Positions 43,118-52,525 of a stretch of 64,000 bases of DNA are shown here, one piece after another; position 1 is the first letter of the stretch; each line of letters opens with the position of its first letter. This DNA is from Lyngbya sp. HA4199-MV5 (lineage in GTDB: Bacteria; Cyanobacteriota; Cyanobacteriia; Leptolyngbyales; Leptolyngbyaceae): the NCBI GenBank assembly GCA_019359375.1, contig JAHHHL010000009.1, positions 62,001 through 126,000 on the forward strand, given 5' to 3'. The notes beneath the pieces are model-generated. The model saw only the letters and a list, made by a program, of their open reading frames with translations, was not told the origin of the DNA and did no database searches. The position numbers and the translations under genes were made by a program.

Positions 43118-44008
43118 CTACGCCTTCAGCTTCAAAAACTTCTCCATTGCCGCGACCATTTCTGGGGGCCAGCGGCGGTTGTTTTTGAGCCAGTTCACGT
43201 CCTTGTAGCGTGAGTCCAAGCCCACAGCAGAAACCCACTGACTTTCGGCTTCACCCTGTTTTCCCTGTGTCCAGAGTGCGGCGGTGAGGGCGGCACGCAT
43301 GTCGGCAAATTGGGGATACTTGCGGACTAAATTCCGCATTTTACGGATGGCTTCGTCTTGTTTGCCAAGCTGATAGAGGGCGAGGGCATAGTTGGCGTTG
43401 GCAAAGGCGTAGTCGCTTACCAGTTGAGTCGCTTGCTTGTAGTCAGCAGCGGCTTCTTCCCACTGTCCCAATCCGGCTTTGGCGTTACCGCGATTGTTGA
43501 AGGCGGCAGGATCTTTAGGATCGAGTTCTAAAACATGGTTGTAGTCTGCGATCGCCTCATCCCATTTGCCTAATCCTTCAAGGGCAGTGCCACGGTTGAG
43601 GTAGGGATCTGGGGCTTCGGGGGCGAGTTCGATCGCTTTGGCATAGTCTGCCAGCGCACTTTGCAGTTTATTTTGGCTCACTTTGGCGTTGCCGCGATTG
43701 CTCCAGGCAGCCGCCGTTTGGGGCAACTTTTCAATGATTTGCGTCCAGTATTCTTCGGCGGTGCGGAAATCGCCTGCATTCGTCGCTTTGAAGGCTTTAT
43801 CGGCGATCGTGTCTAACTGCTTATACAAGTCCAAAACCGTCGATTGAGTCTTGGTTGAAGCTTCTGGCTGGGGCGTTTCTGGTTTAGCGATGGTGGACGC
43901 TGTAGGAGCCGCTAATGGAGCTTGCCCAGCAGCCAGCACTAAGTCAGGTGACCCAAGCAAGAGGCTAGAAAGCAAAACGCTGAAGAGAGCGAGAAGGAAC
44001 CGAATCAT
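43118..44008 (-). CDS. exported tetratricopeptide-repeat protein
   Basis: The 296-residue protein begins with a signal peptide (MIRFLLALFSVLLSSLLLGSPDLVLA) and an Ala/Pro/Thr linker. About five to six TPR units follow (e.g. AAAWSNRGNAKVSQNKLQSA, DPYLNRGTALEGLGKWDEAI, AAFNNRGNAKAGLGQWEEAA), ending SRYKDVNWLKNNRRWPPEMV. It should lie in the periplasm or thylakoid lumen as a protein-interaction scaffold. The C-terminal WPPEM block is a conserved feature I recall from cyanobacterial TPR proteins; partner unknown. Confidence 0.82.
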   Translation of the reverse strand: MIRFLLALFSVLLSSLLLGSPDLVLAAGQAPLAAPTASTIAKPETPQPEASTKTQSTVLDLYKQLDTIADKAFKATNAGDFRTAEEYWTQIIEKLPQTAAAWSNRGNAKVSQNKLQSALADYAKAIELAPEAPDPYLNRGTALEGLGKWDEAIADYNHVLELDPKDPAAFNNRGNAKAGLGQWEEAAADYKQATQLVSDYAFANANYALALYQLGKQDEAIRKMRNLVRKYPQFADMRAALTAALWTQGKQGEAESQWVSAVGLDSRYKDVNWLKNNRRWPPEMVAAMEKFLKLKA

Positions 44009-44097
44009 AAAAGCTACTCAATGAACAGCAATGTCAGCCGCGTGATGGTCAGAGATTGATCGGAACCAGTGAACGATGAGAAACGGAGCGAACCCGA

Positions 44098-44931
44098 TTA
44101 CGCATGTTTTCTCAGCACAAGCACCATTTCGTCTTTATTTTTCAGAAACAGTTCAACGTCAAAGGGAAAATGAAGAGTTTTCTGTAAGGTTACCAGGAGT
44201 TCCAAAATCTCGGTTTGAGTCCAGACGTGATAGTGAATGCTGTAGTCTTGCTCCATGAAGCGGGTGGCTTCGGCTTCGATGCGCGGATCGTTCAGCCCTT
44301 CACTCTCACTGGTATACCCCAGGGTTGGAAATTTTGCCCATTCGAGAAAGTGCTGCTTTCTGGACCACTCTGCCCCCTCACGATAGTCCCTTAACAGATG
44401 AGCGATGTCTGTAACGGGACGGTGAACATCGAAGGTGTAGCGTTTATCTGGTATGCCTACGTAAAGAATGCCCTCTGGCTTCAGCACTCTTAACATGCTG
44501 TGAATGGTTTGGATGGGGTTCTGGCAATGTTCTAAAAAATGGTTGGCAATCACAAAATCCTGCGATGTTGATGGGATGGAGGTTAGCGTTTCACCATCTT
44601 CTACAAGATCGACGTTCACGAGCGGCAGATCTTTTTGTTCGGGGTAGTGGGCTTTGAGGTCGGTCACGGTCATCCGATCGACATAACGCACCGTTGCCTT
44701 ACCCGAAACATTGAGAGGATTATGTAACGCGCCAATCTCAATGCCGTTGCCTTTGAGGTAATAATGGGTGGCAATGCCTCGGCGATCGAACACCTCGTTC
44801 CGCACCGTCCAAAACGCCGTCGAAGCCAGACGAAGCCCATGCTTGATGATACTTTTCACCCTGATCAGCAAGGGATTCGATGACGTTAAACGGTGGTTCA
44901 TGCCTGCGATCGTTTCCTTCTCAACATACAT
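44098..44931 (-). CDS. SAM-dependent methyltransferase-like protein
   Basis: The ORF track starts 59 codons upstream inside a repeat tract; I use the ATG giving MYVEKETIAGMNHRL. The 277-residue protein has a class I methyltransferase-like core, although motif I is unusual (GNGIEIGALHNPL). It also has an acidic strand end (LVNVDLVEDGETL) and the FVIANHFLEHCQNPIQTIHSMLRVLKPEGILYVGIPD block typical of Methyltransf_11-like proteins. Proteins of this type often modify sugars in surface glycan clusters. No glycan genes are directly adjacent. Confidence 0.72.
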   Translation of the reverse strand: MYVEKETIAGMNHRLTSSNPLLIRVKSIIKHGLRLASTAFWTVRNEVFDRRGIATHYYLKGNGIEIGALHNPLNVSGKATVRYVDRMTVTDLKAHYPEQKDLPLVNVDLVEDGETLTSIPSTSQDFVIANHFLEHCQNPIQTIHSMLRVLKPEGILYVGIPDKRYTFDVHRPVTDIAHLLRDYREGAEWSRKQHFLEWAKFPTLGYTSESEGLNDPRIEAEATRFMEQDYSIHYHVWTQTEILELLVTLQKTLHFPFDVELFLKNKDEMVLVLRKHA

Positions 44932-44963
44932 AGCATTTCTTAGGCAAGTGAGCCGCGATTGCG

Positions 44964-45052
44964 CAAGGCAGAAGGCAGAGGGCAGAGGGCAGAAGTGAAG
45001 AGAACAAGGGGTTTCCTTCTGCCTCCTGCCTCCTGCCCTCTGCCTCAAATGC
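44964..45052. repeat. inverted GGCAGAGG-type repeat upstream of the methyltransferase
   Basis: AAGGCAGAAGGCAGAGGGCA on the left is largely complementary to CTGCCTCCTGCCTCCTGCCC on the right. The region could form an 80-base hairpin in the leader of the methyltransferase gene or after ruvB. It also creates the false N-terminal extension in the ORF track. Confidence 0.75.
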
Positions 45053-45117
45053 AAACGCTTGTACCGTACTGAGATGAAAACCGCTATACACTCTCGTCTC
45101 GCTAGCAAATTAAAGGA

Positions 45118-46242
45118 TCAAAGCACAGAAAGCTGGGTATTGGGCGGTGGATAGCCCAGATGTTTCCAGGCGGCAGGGGTGGCAATGCGACCACGAGCCG
45201 TGCGGTTGAGGTAGCCAATTTGCAGCAGGTAGGGTTCATAGACCTCTTCGATCGTCTGAGCATCTTCACCGGTCACGGCTGCCATCGTTTCTAACCCAAC
45301 GGGTCCACCACCAAACTGCTCGATCATGACAGTCAGCAAGCGGCGATCTGTCCAGTCTAAGCCACAGGGGTCAACATTGAAGCGTTCCAGTGCTTCCGCC
45401 GCGATCGGCTGGTCGATCGTGCCCATTGCTTTGACCTGCACATAGTCACGCACTCGTTTCAGCAGCCGATTAGCCACGCGAGGGGTGCCGCGTGAACGTC
45501 GGGCAATTTCAGCAGCGCCTTCGGATGTTACATCAGTCGTGAGCAGCTTTGCCGTTCGCAGCACGATTTGCGTGAGTTCGTCGAGTTCGTAAAAGCGCAG
45601 GCGTTGAATCAGTCCAAAGCGATCGCGTAGGGGAGACGTGAGGGCACCCACCCGCGTCGTTGCACCCACCAGCGTAAACGGCTGAAGCTTGAGCGATCGG
45701 GTACGAGCACTGGAGCCTTGCCCGATCGTCAAATCGACCCGAAAGTCTTCCATCGCTGGATACAACAGTTCTTCACTCACCTTATTCAGGCGATGGATTT
45801 CGTCAATAAAGAGAACGTCTCCAGGCTGCAGGTTGACGAGCAGCCCCACGATGTCTTTGGGACGCTCTAGCGCTGGCGCACTGGTGATTTTGCACTGAAC
45901 GCCCATTTCTGTGGCTAAAATCAGCGACATGGTAGTTTTGCCTAACCCCGGAGGTCCGTAGAGCAAGAGATGATCCAGCGTTTCACTTCGAGCTTTGGCA
46001 GCACGGATGGCGATGTCGAGAATTTCCTTCAAATCCTTTTGCCCTACGTACTCTGCCAGCCGTTGGGGACGCAACCGTTCTTCCTGCTTCCCCCGTTCTT
46101 CCGGTTCGGCTTCGGGTTGCAGCAGGTCTGCTTTGGGTGGCTTTGCGGGTGCAGGCGCGATCGCCTCCTCTAGCGGCAGGGCACCGTTCTGATCCTGTCC
46201 ATCCGACTTTGAAGGCTGTTTCTTAGAAGAGATTATTGCCAT
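45118..46242 (-). CDS. ruvB: Holliday junction branch-migration ATPase RuvB
   Basis: The 374-residue AAA+ motor shows [19 protein letters not shown], Walker [18 protein letters not shown], Walker [26 protein letters not shown], sensor [21 protein letters not shown] and a C-terminal winged helix ([25 protein letters not shown]). With RuvA and RuvC it resolves recombination junctions. A 65-residue disordered N-terminal extension rich in Pro, Glu and Lys precedes the domain, as in other cyanobacterial RuvB proteins. ruvA and ruvC are not adjacent. Confidence 0.96.
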   Translation of the reverse strand: MAIISSKKQPSKSDGQDQNGALPLEEAIAPAPAKPPKADLLQPEAEPEERGKQEERLRPQRLAEYVGQKDLKEILDIAIRAAKARSETLDHLLLYGPPGLGKTTMSLILATEMGVQCKITSAPALERPKDIVGLLVNLQPGDVLFIDEIHRLNKVSEELLYPAMEDFRVDLTIGQGSSARTRSLKLQPFTLVGATTRVGALTSPLRDRFGLIQRLRFYELDELTQIVLRTAKLLTTDVTSEGAAEIARRSRGTPRVANRLLKRVRDYVQVKAMGTIDQPIAAEALERFNVDPCGLDWTDRRLLTVMIEQFGGGPVGLETMAAVTGEDAQTIEEVYEPYLLQIGYLNRTARGRIATPAAWKHLGYPPPNTQLSVL

Positions 46243-46331
46243 ACTTAGGAAAAACGGTCAGCGGTCAGTGGTCGGCAGACATTGCAGCACTGCTAATCGC
46301 TTTGTTCATCATATCGATAGAATCTGAGAAG

Positions 46332-46904
46332 ATGGCAGTTGAATTTGGTTTCACCATTCCGGATGCGGTGAGTTTTACAGAAGCGATCGCTCTGTCTCAG
46401 GCGCTTTTAGACCAGCTTGAACACGGCAACATTTCGACGACCGTCTTGGAAGCAACAGTGCAAGCGCTGGCTAGCAGTGAAAATGGGGCGCGGGGCTTCT
46501 TTGTAACGTATTTGAGCGACGATCGTCCGCTGGCAGATCAGCCAGAACCAGCCATTCTCAAAGCGCTGCAAACTTCACCGGCGATCGTCGCACCGTTGCT
46601 GGTGAAAAATTTGGCGATGTCTACCGCCATGGCAATCACCCATCGTCGCAATCAGGATCACGCGATGGCACAAGGGTCAGACCGGGTGCGATCGCGGACG
46701 TTGCAGTTAATTCAACGGCTGCAATTGCCTCAAGTACAGGTAGAAGCGCAACAACTGGCTCAAACCATTGAGACTGGGGCAGGAACGTATCACCCCTTTT
46801 TAAGCCGCTGGGGGTACGACCTGGAGCAGCAACAAGCCATTCAGCAAGCTCTGTACGAAAGCGGCATGGTTGAGCTGGCTGTCAGGTCAGAGCAAGAGCG
46901 CTAG
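46332..46904 (+). CDS. conserved helical hypothetical protein
   Basis: The ORF track starts 32 codons earlier; the ATG giving MAVEFGFTIPDAVSFTEAIAL is preceded by GAGAAG and looks natural. The 190-residue product is helical and soluble, with a repeated pattern (LLDQLEHGNISTTVLEATVQALASSENGARGFFVTYLSDDRPLAD and LLVKNLAMSTAMAITHRRNQD). I do not recognise the family, though similar proteins seem to occur widely in cyanobacteria. Its TAG stop lies in the CTAG of MITE copy D. Confidence 0.55.
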   Translation: MAVEFGFTIPDAVSFTEAIALSQALLDQLEHGNISTTVLEATVQALASSENGARGFFVTYLSDDRPLADQPEPAILKALQTSPAIVAPLLVKNLAMSTAMAITHRRNQDHAMAQGSDRVRSRTLQLIQRLQLPQVQVEAQQLAQTIETGAGTYHPFLSRWGYDLEQQQAIQQALYESGMVELAVRSEQER

Positions 46905-47031
46905 GGGCTGTCATCAACTAATACTACACATTTCTTGGAGCAAGGGTTCCAGCCCCTAGCCTGGTGTGTTGGGACGGGCGTGACACTGCTGATATTGCAA
47001 GGTTTCGGAGCTAATTGATGACACGCCCTAG
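46901..47031 (+). mobile_element. MITE-like element, copy D, at a stop codon
   Basis: Almost identical to copy E. Ends are CTAGGGGCTGTCATCAACTA and the complement of CTAGGGCGTGTCATCAATTA. The local stems CTAGGGGCTG/CAGCCCCTAG and GGGCGTG/CACGCCC are both intact. The first CTAG supplies the stop codon of the upstream gene (...ERstop). Confidence 0.88.
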
Positions 47032-47330
47032 AACCAGTTGTCTGGAGTATGACGACCTCCAAGGCAGTGAATAACCAGCACCATGAAGAAACAGTGTTTG
47101 GCATGGTCCACGCTCCTTCAACGCTCAGCTTATGATGGAACCTCGTAACCATTTCTGTCGTCAACGATGCCTAGTGTGAAGCAGACGCAGCTTACGCTCT
47201 AGCATTTACCTTCCTACGCTCCTGGACGCGATCGTCTCAAAACAACGTGCCGAATGGTTGACATTAGCACCAATTCCAGGGAATTTAGATTAGCAATAGC
47301 AAGCAGACATTCGTTCGGTTTTACTTAAAC

Positions 47331-48206
47331 ATGGCAATCTCCATTCAGAAAAACCTGTCCCGTTCTGAGGCACAGCGGTATTGGGAGTTGCTTCGTGTTT
47401 TGGTAGAGCGCAACCTGAGCGCTCGCTACCGTGGTTCCGTTCTAGGGGTTTTCTGGTCGCTGCTCAACCCACTAACGATGACGTTGCTGTACACGGCTAT
47501 TTTTGGCGGTGTCTTTGCAGCCCAGTACGGCGGTTCGCTGTTTCGGTATGCCATGTCTGCGTTTACAGGGCTGACGATCATTAACTTCTTTTCAGCCGCG
47601 ACATCGCAATCTCTCACCAGCGTTGTTGGCAATGGACCACTGCTCAATAAGATTCGTTTGCCGCTCAGTGTTTTCCCAGTGTCGGTGAATGCGGCGAACG
47701 TTTTTCAGTTTCTGGTCGGTCCAATGCCGTTGCTGGTGATCGTCACGATTATTAATGCGCGGCATCATGTGTTGAGCAACCTGACGGCTCCTGTGCCGCT
47801 TGTAGAGTTGGTTGCCACGATCGCCAAAAATAGCTTGATAAACCTACTTATTTTTCCACTGCCGCTGTTGGCTCTCACACTGGTCTGTTTAGGCGTTGGG
47901 TTTCTGGTGAGCGCATTGTTCGTGTTCTTTCGAGACTTGCCTTACTTCTATGAGCTAGTCGTTTTTGTGCTGTGGGTTAGTAGTCCCGTGTTTTATCCCG
48001 CATCCATTGTGCCAGCTCGAATTAGACCGTTTTTAAACCTGAATCCACTTGTGCCCATTATTGAAAGCACTCGCCAAATTGTGCTTTCAGGTGAGCCTCC
48101 TGAACCGATGATGCTGGCGCAAGCGCTGCTGAGCGGTTTGGTCATCTTTGGGCTGGGTTGGAGTTGCTTCAGATGGTGGCGACCGCAGTTTATGGACTTA
48201 CTTTAG
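47331..48206 (+). CDS. ABC-2 type polysaccharide export permease (Wzm/TagG type)
   Basis: The 291-residue protein has a cytosolic start (YWELLRVLVERNLSARYRGSVLGVFWSLLNPL, a family signature) and six membrane helices. The last part (LPYFYELVVFVLWVSSPVFYPASIVPARIRPFLNLNPLVPIIESTRQIVL) is typical of O-antigen/teichoic-acid exporters. It pairs with the ATPase gene that starts directly at its stop. It probably exports a lipid-linked glycan chain. The substrate is unknown. Confidence 0.87.
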   Translation: MAISIQKNLSRSEAQRYWELLRVLVERNLSARYRGSVLGVFWSLLNPLTMTLLYTAIFGGVFAAQYGGSLFRYAMSAFTGLTIINFFSAATSQSLTSVVGNGPLLNKIRLPLSVFPVSVNAANVFQFLVGPMPLLVIVTIINARHHVLSNLTAPVPLVELVATIAKNSLINLLIFPLPLLALTLVCLGVGFLVSALFVFFRDLPYFYELVVFVLWVSSPVFYPASIVPARIRPFLNLNPLVPIIESTRQIVLSGEPPEPMMLAQALLSGLVIFGLGWSCFRWWRPQFMDLL

Positions 48207-48971
48207 ATGGAAGTGATTCGCCTCGATCAGGTATCGCTTTTACGACGAACTCAGGAAGAGTTTTCGTATGACTTAAAAAAGACATTGCTCTCGTTTGTAG
48301 AGGGCAAGTATCGGAAGCCTGCTCGTAAATTGGTGTTGGACAACATTAACCTGTCGATCGCTCCCGGCGAGAAGGTTGGTATTATTGGCGCAAATGGCTC
48401 TGGTAAGTCAACCTTGCTGAAGCTCATTTCGGGCATTTTGCAGCCAACCCGCGGCTCTTTGCGAGTTAGAGGACAGATTGCGCCCCTCATCGAGCTGGGT
48501 GCAGGCTTCGATAGCGAGATGAGCGTGATGGCAAATATTGTTCTCTATGGCGTGCTGCTGGGCTTTCGGCGAGATGAAATGCTGGAAAGAGCACCCTCTA
48601 TTTTGGAGTTTGCGGAGCTAGAAGACTATGAATCGGCCCCTGTAAAAGCGCTGTCATCTGGTATGACCGCTCGCCTGGGGTTTGCGATCGCCACAGACGT
48701 ACAGCCCGATATTTTAATTTTGGATGAAGTGCTGTCGGTGGGCGATGAAAGCTTTAGGCAAAAGTGCAAGCAGCGCATGGAGCAGCTATGGGACGGTAAT
48801 GCGACTGTACTGCTGGTTTCTCACAGCATGGAAGACATCCATCGCTCCTGCGATCGGGCGATCTGGATCGATCGCGGTCGCATTCGCGCAATGGGCGGTG
48901 CTGACGAAACCGCTGCTGCCTATTTGAGTGCGGTCGATCGCAAGCTAGATATGGGGCTACGTCACGCTTAG
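48207..48971 (+). CDS. ABC transporter ATPase for polysaccharide export (Wzt/TagH type)
   Basis: The 254-residue ATPase shows Walker A GIIGANGSGKSTLLKLI, the Q-loop region GQIAPLIELGAGFDSEMSV (a Wzt-type sequence), signature LSSGMTARLGFAIA, Walker B DILILDEVLSVGDESF and switch His SHSMEDI. It begins immediately after the permease stop, so the pair is one transcription unit. The C-terminal glycan-binding domain found in some Wzt proteins is absent. The stop codon overlaps a dispersed repeat end (CTTAGGATCACGGATTAA). Confidence 0.88.
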   Translation: MEVIRLDQVSLLRRTQEEFSYDLKKTLLSFVEGKYRKPARKLVLDNINLSIAPGEKVGIIGANGSGKSTLLKLISGILQPTRGSLRVRGQIAPLIELGAGFDSEMSVMANIVLYGVLLGFRRDEMLERAPSILEFAELEDYESAPVKALSSGMTARLGFAIATDVQPDILILDEVLSVGDESFRQKCKQRMEQLWDGNATVLLVSHSMEDIHRSCDRAIWIDRGRIRAMGGADETAAAYLSAVDRKLDMGLRHA

Positions 48972-48998
48972 GATCACGGATTAATTAAAATCGACATG
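48967..48998 (+). repeat. dispersed repeat end at the Wzt stop codon
   Basis: CTTAGGATCACGGATTAATT resembles TTAGGATCGTGGATTTAATA near 10.1 kb and TTAAGGATCGTGGATTAAAT near 0.2 kb. The TAG stop of the ATPase gene lies in its first bases. I do not see the opposite end here, so this may be a solo or truncated copy. Confidence 0.45.
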
Positions 48999-49169
48999 TT
49001 GCTTGCAGGTAGGGGGAACGGTCACGACATTTCGTTGAGTTCGGACTCTTTCATAAATTTAAGTGATGGTTATAACAGTAAAGAGTGTTTGCTTTAATGG
49101 TCTGTCAGCAATTAGGCTAAAGGAAGCAATGGTGCTTATGTAACAAAAAAGTTTTAGAGGCTTTCTCCT

Positions 49170-49424
49170 ATGTCAACCAATATGACTATCCAGAATCTTG
49201 ACTGGAGCACAATTTTGAGCAAAATGCAGCCTCCAAATGAGCATAGCCTGCCTGTTTATCCGGGTGATTTGAAGACAGCATTGCTACAACACACTCAACT
49301 GAGCAAGCATCCCAAAGCAGAGATGGTTTATCAGCTTGCTAGCGACATTGCCCGCCTGACAACTCACTGCGATCCAGAAATTGTCTACTGGTTCTCCCGA
49401 CTGCTGCCGCTAGTAGAAGCCTGA
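49170..49424 (+). CDS. small conserved hypothetical protein
   Basis: The 84-residue product has no signal peptide or membrane helix. The region SLPVYPGDLKTALLQHTQLSKHPKAEMVYQLASDIARLTTHCDPEIVYWFSRLLPLVE looks like a compact helical bundle and I would expect it to be conserved among cyanobacteria. I cannot name a family or function. It lies between the Wzt gene and the mreD end. Confidence 0.5.
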   Translation: MSTNMTIQNLDWSTILSKMQPPNEHSLPVYPGDLKTALLQHTQLSKHPKAEMVYQLASDIARLTTHCDPEIVYWFSRLLPLVEA

Positions 49425-49446
49425 ACTGAGCGATCGTGGCTTGAAT

Positions 49447-50007
49447 CTACGCTTGTTCTAGATCCTCAATCCATTGCCACCAGCGATTTAAGGGAAAGTA
49501 GACGACGGGTGCCCACAGGCTGCTGAGAATGGCAGAACTTAAGGCAATCAGTTGATGATACGTCCAGATCTCCACCAGAGAGCGATCGGCTTGAAAGCTG
49601 TACTGAATCGCCATGACCGTTTCAGCAATCACAGCCGTACCGAAGGCAATGAGTGCAACAGAGATAAAGTCTTCTTGAATGTAGCGACCTTTGCGTAAGC
49701 GTGCCGTCAGAACGCCAACGACCATGAGGCTCAAGATATGAGTCGGGACAGGCGATGTCATACCGTCTTGAATTAACCCCAGCACTAACCCAGCCAGCGC
49801 TCCCTGAAACATGGTGCGGTTAACGCTCCACGCAACCACCCAAATCAGTAGCCAGTTCGGTCCAATACCAGCCAGTTCCATACCAGGCAACCGAGTCGGC
49901 AAAATCAGCAGACACAGGATTAACGAGCCAACCGTGACAGCGCCATTGACTAGAAGCCGTTGCAGTGGGTTTTCTCGCCAGGTGCTTGCTAACGACTCAC
50001 TTTTCAT
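49447..50007 (-). CDS. mreD: rod shape-determining protein MreD
   Basis: The ORF track extends 26 codons upstream; the ATG giving MKSESLASTW overlaps the mreC stop (ATGA). The 186-residue membrane protein has five to six helices (AVTVGSLILCLLIL, NWLLIWVVAWSV, GALAGLVLGLIQDGMT, FISVALIAFGTAVIAETV). The LIQD segment and its position after mreC support MreD. It is part of the elongasome that connects MreB to wall synthesis. Confidence 0.85.
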   Translation of the reverse strand: MKSESLASTWRENPLQRLLVNGAVTVGSLILCLLILPTRLPGMELAGIGPNWLLIWVVAWSVNRTMFQGALAGLVLGLIQDGMTSPVPTHILSLMVVGVLTARLRKGRYIQEDFISVALIAFGTAVIAETVMAIQYSFQADRSLVEIWTYHQLIALSSAILSSLWAPVVYFPLNRWWQWIEDLEQA

Positions 50008-50795
50008 GGCTGCTTTTGGGCTGGCGCTGGGGTAGGTGAAACTGTGGGTTGAGCCGTTTGGTCGTGGGCATACACCACTGCCCATTCTAAAAAGCTGACT
50101 GGAGCCGAAAGCTCGATCGTGGCTTCGGGGGCAGGGCTTTTGTTGAGATTGACAGACTCTACCCGACCAACAGGCATTCCAGCGGGGAAGAGCTGGCTTA
50201 AGGTAGACGTAGAAACCACATCACCCCGGCGAACATCCGGCACTTTATCAAAAAACTCCATGACAGCGTGGCTCGTCGATTGTCCGCGCATGTAACCCAT
50301 ATAGCGGCTACGACTGATCGTGGCACCAATGCGGCTGGAGGGATCGCTCAACAACAAAACGCGACTTGTATTCGGCGTAACGCTTGTGATACGCCCAACG
50401 ACCCCCCCCGGAGCCATCACCACATAGCCTACCTTAATCTTGTCGTTGCTGCCTCGCCCCAAAATAAGCTGCTGCCACCAGTGATCGGCACTCCGTCCAA
50501 CGACGGGTGCTGTAATACCAGGCTGTTTGCCTTCCGATACGTAGCCGAGTAGCTCGCGCAACCGCTGGTTCTGACTCTCTAATTCAGTGAGTCTCTGCTG
50601 CAACTCTTGAAATTGAGCATTCTCAAGCAGCGTTTGTTTCGCTAGATTTGGCTGGAAAGCACGGGAGAGTAGTTGATAAACCTCAAACAAAGGTGTCGCT
50701 TGAGTTTGCCGAATCAGCAAAGCAGAGCCGACAGCCATGCTCGCTAGAATAATTCTAAGCCGGTGACGATCCCACCAGCGGCGCAAGGTATACAT
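50004..50795 (-). CDS. mreC: rod shape-determining protein MreC
   Basis: The 263-residue bitopic protein has one N-terminal membrane helix (LRIILASMAVGSALLI) and a coiled coil (FQELQQRLTELESQNQRLRELLGY). The periplasmic double beta-barrel follows (VVGRSADHWWQQLILGRGSNDKIKVGYVVMAPGGVVGRITSV and DVRRGDVVSTSTLSQLFPAGMPVGRVESV). It bridges MreB/MreD with penicillin-binding proteins. It sits between mreB and mreD and overlaps mreD by four bases. Confidence 0.93.
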   Translation of the reverse strand: MYTLRRWWDRHRLRIILASMAVGSALLIRQTQATPLFEVYQLLSRAFQPNLAKQTLLENAQFQELQQRLTELESQNQRLRELLGYVSEGKQPGITAPVVGRSADHWWQQLILGRGSNDKIKVGYVVMAPGGVVGRITSVTPNTSRVLLLSDPSSRIGATISRSRYMGYMRGQSTSHAVMEFFDKVPDVRRGDVVSTSTLSQLFPAGMPVGRVESVNLNKSPAPEATIELSAPVSFLEWAVVYAHDQTAQPTVSPTPAPAQKQP

Positions 50796-50934
50796 GCAGG
50801 CAATTAGGCGTTAAGCGAGCGTTAACTGAATCCAGCCATTGATGAAGGAAAACACAGACGACTCAGGATAGGTTGAACATGAAAACAAAAAACCAATGTG
50901 ACGAACTTAAGGGTCGGGAGATCAGGGTTTGGCA

Positions 50935-51972
50935 TTAAAAATTTCGCGATCGCCCACTGAAGACGCGCTCCAGTTGCTTGAAGTTTTCCAAGACACGCCC
51001 TGTACCTAGCACAACACAGCTCAAGGGATCGGCTGCCACATGAACAACAATGCCTGTTTCGTGGCTAATGAGGGTATCAATTCCTTTCAAAAGCGCACCC
51101 CCACCTGCCAACATAATACCTCGATCGATAATATCTGCGGCTAATTCTGGCGGAGTCCGTTCCAGGGTGCGCTTGACTGCATCCACAATCACGGCTAGCG
51201 GCTCTGACATACTTTCGCGAATTTCGGGCGCTTTCACTGCAACGGTGCGAGGCAAGCCAGAGAGCAGGTGCAAGCCTCGCACTTCCATCGTGGTGTCATC
51301 GTCAACGGGATAGGCAGACCCGATCGTGATTTTAATTTCTTCAGACGTGCGTTCTCCAATCACCAGGTTATGCACTTTTTTCATGTACTGGGCGATCGAC
51401 TCGCTCAGTTCATCGCCAGCGACCCGCACAGATTCACTGAGCACCGTTCCCTGCAAGCTCAACACAGCCACTTCAGTGGTACCGCCACCAATGTCGATGA
51501 TCATATTGCCCGTTGGCTCAGCGACGGGTAAACCAGCGCCGATCGCGGCAGCCACTGGCTCATCAATCAGATAGACATCTCTGGCTCCTGCTTGAGAAGC
51601 GGCATCCATCACGGCTCGGCGCTCAACGCCCGTGACACCACTGGGGATACCAATGACAATCCGAGGTGATACGAGCGTCTTGCCTTCATGCACCCGTGTA
51701 ATGAAGTGCTTCAGCATCAGTTCGGCAGTGTCAAAGTCAGCAATCACACCGTCACGCAGTGGGCGCAGTGCAATGACATTGCCAGGAGTCCGCCCAAGCA
51801 TGCGCTTGGCATCTTCTCCAACCGCTAACGGCAATTTTGAATCCTGGTCCATCGCAACAACAGATGGCTCTTGTAGGACAATGCCTTTGCCCGATACATA
51901 CACCAATGTATTTGCTGTTCCAAGGTCAATGCCCATATCCCGCGAAAGGGAAAAGCGACTAAAAAGTCCCAC
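50935..51972 (-). CDS. mreB: actin-like cell-shape protein MreB
   Basis: The 345-residue actin homologue shows phosphate-1 DLGTANTLVYV, connect/phosphate-2 NMIIDIGGGTTEVAVLSL and the adenosine motif IMLAGGGALLKGID. It polymerises along the inner membrane and positions wall synthesis. The N-terminal GLFSRFSLSRDMG includes the amphipathic membrane-binding start. It is the first gene of mreBCD; a 139-base spacer separates it from mreC. Confidence 0.96.
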   Translation of the reverse strand: MGLFSRFSLSRDMGIDLGTANTLVYVSGKGIVLQEPSVVAMDQDSKLPLAVGEDAKRMLGRTPGNVIALRPLRDGVIADFDTAELMLKHFITRVHEGKTLVSPRIVIGIPSGVTGVERRAVMDAASQAGARDVYLIDEPVAAAIGAGLPVAEPTGNMIIDIGGGTTEVAVLSLQGTVLSESVRVAGDELSESIAQYMKKVHNLVIGERTSEEIKITIGSAYPVDDDTTMEVRGLHLLSGLPRTVAVKAPEIRESMSEPLAVIVDAVKRTLERTPPELAADIIDRGIMLAGGGALLKGIDTLISHETGIVVHVAADPLSCVVLGTGRVLENFKQLERVFSGRSRNF

Positions 51973-52259
51973 TAGCCTCTATGCCTCTCAAATAACTTTC
52001 GTATGACTGATGCTGCCGTATACAACTATAGATGCAATCAAGGTTGGATCTTATTATGTTTTTAGCTGTGCGTCCAGTCAGCCTAACATCTTCATCAACG
52101 ATGTGGAGCGGCTCAAAAAGGAGGTAACTATCGTTAAACGTAGGATGGTTAGGCGCACCGCAAGACATCACTCCCTTAATCAGCAGGGGTTGCGCGATCG
52201 CCTTTCTCGCATACCAGAACAGTTTTACATATCCTACTCGATAGCACATTTTAATTTCA

Positions 52260-52390
52260 CTAGGGGCTGTCATCAATTAATACTACACATTGCTTGCAGC
52301 AAGGGTGCCAGCCCCTAGCCTGGTGTGTTGGGACGGGCGTGACACTGCTGATATTGCAAGGTTTCGGAGCTAATTGATGACACGCCCTAG
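52260..52390 (+). mobile_element. MITE-like element, copy E
   Basis: CTAGGGGCTGTCATCAATTA at the left and the complement of CTAGGGCGTGTCATCAATTA at the right. Nearly identical to copy D over the full length, which suggests recent spread. It lies in the spacer between mreB and murJ and is directly followed by another inverted repeat. Confidence 0.88.
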
Positions 52391-52393
52391 AGC

Positions 52394-52488
52394 TTACGCA
52401 AACCTCGGAGGTTTCAACCAAGCATCAAGCATCGCATTAACGTTATGGCTTAAACCTCCGAGGGTTTAGTCAAAATGCGTAATCGTTG
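52394..52488. repeat. second inverted repeat element next to MITE copy E
   Basis: TTACGCAAACCTCGGAGGTT on the left is matched on the other strand by AAACCCTCGGAGGTTT and TTACGC on the right, about 45 bases apart. The left arm matches the tail of the 1.6-kb pentapeptide gene. It lies downstream of murJ and may act as a terminator-like structure, but no T-run follows. Confidence 0.6.
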
Positions 52489-52525
52489 TAAGTTGATTTT
52501 GGCGCAAATCCAAAACTTAACTCGT

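Noticed and set aside
46901-47164. 87-codon minus-strand frame, and a similar one at 28839-29030
   Set aside because: Both are open frames through the MITE (shared QLAPKPCNISSVTPV). The sequence identity comes from the repeat, not from a gene family.
52010-52318. 102-codon plus-strand frame upstream of mreB
   Set aside because: Runs into MITE copy E and lacks a start signal or motif.
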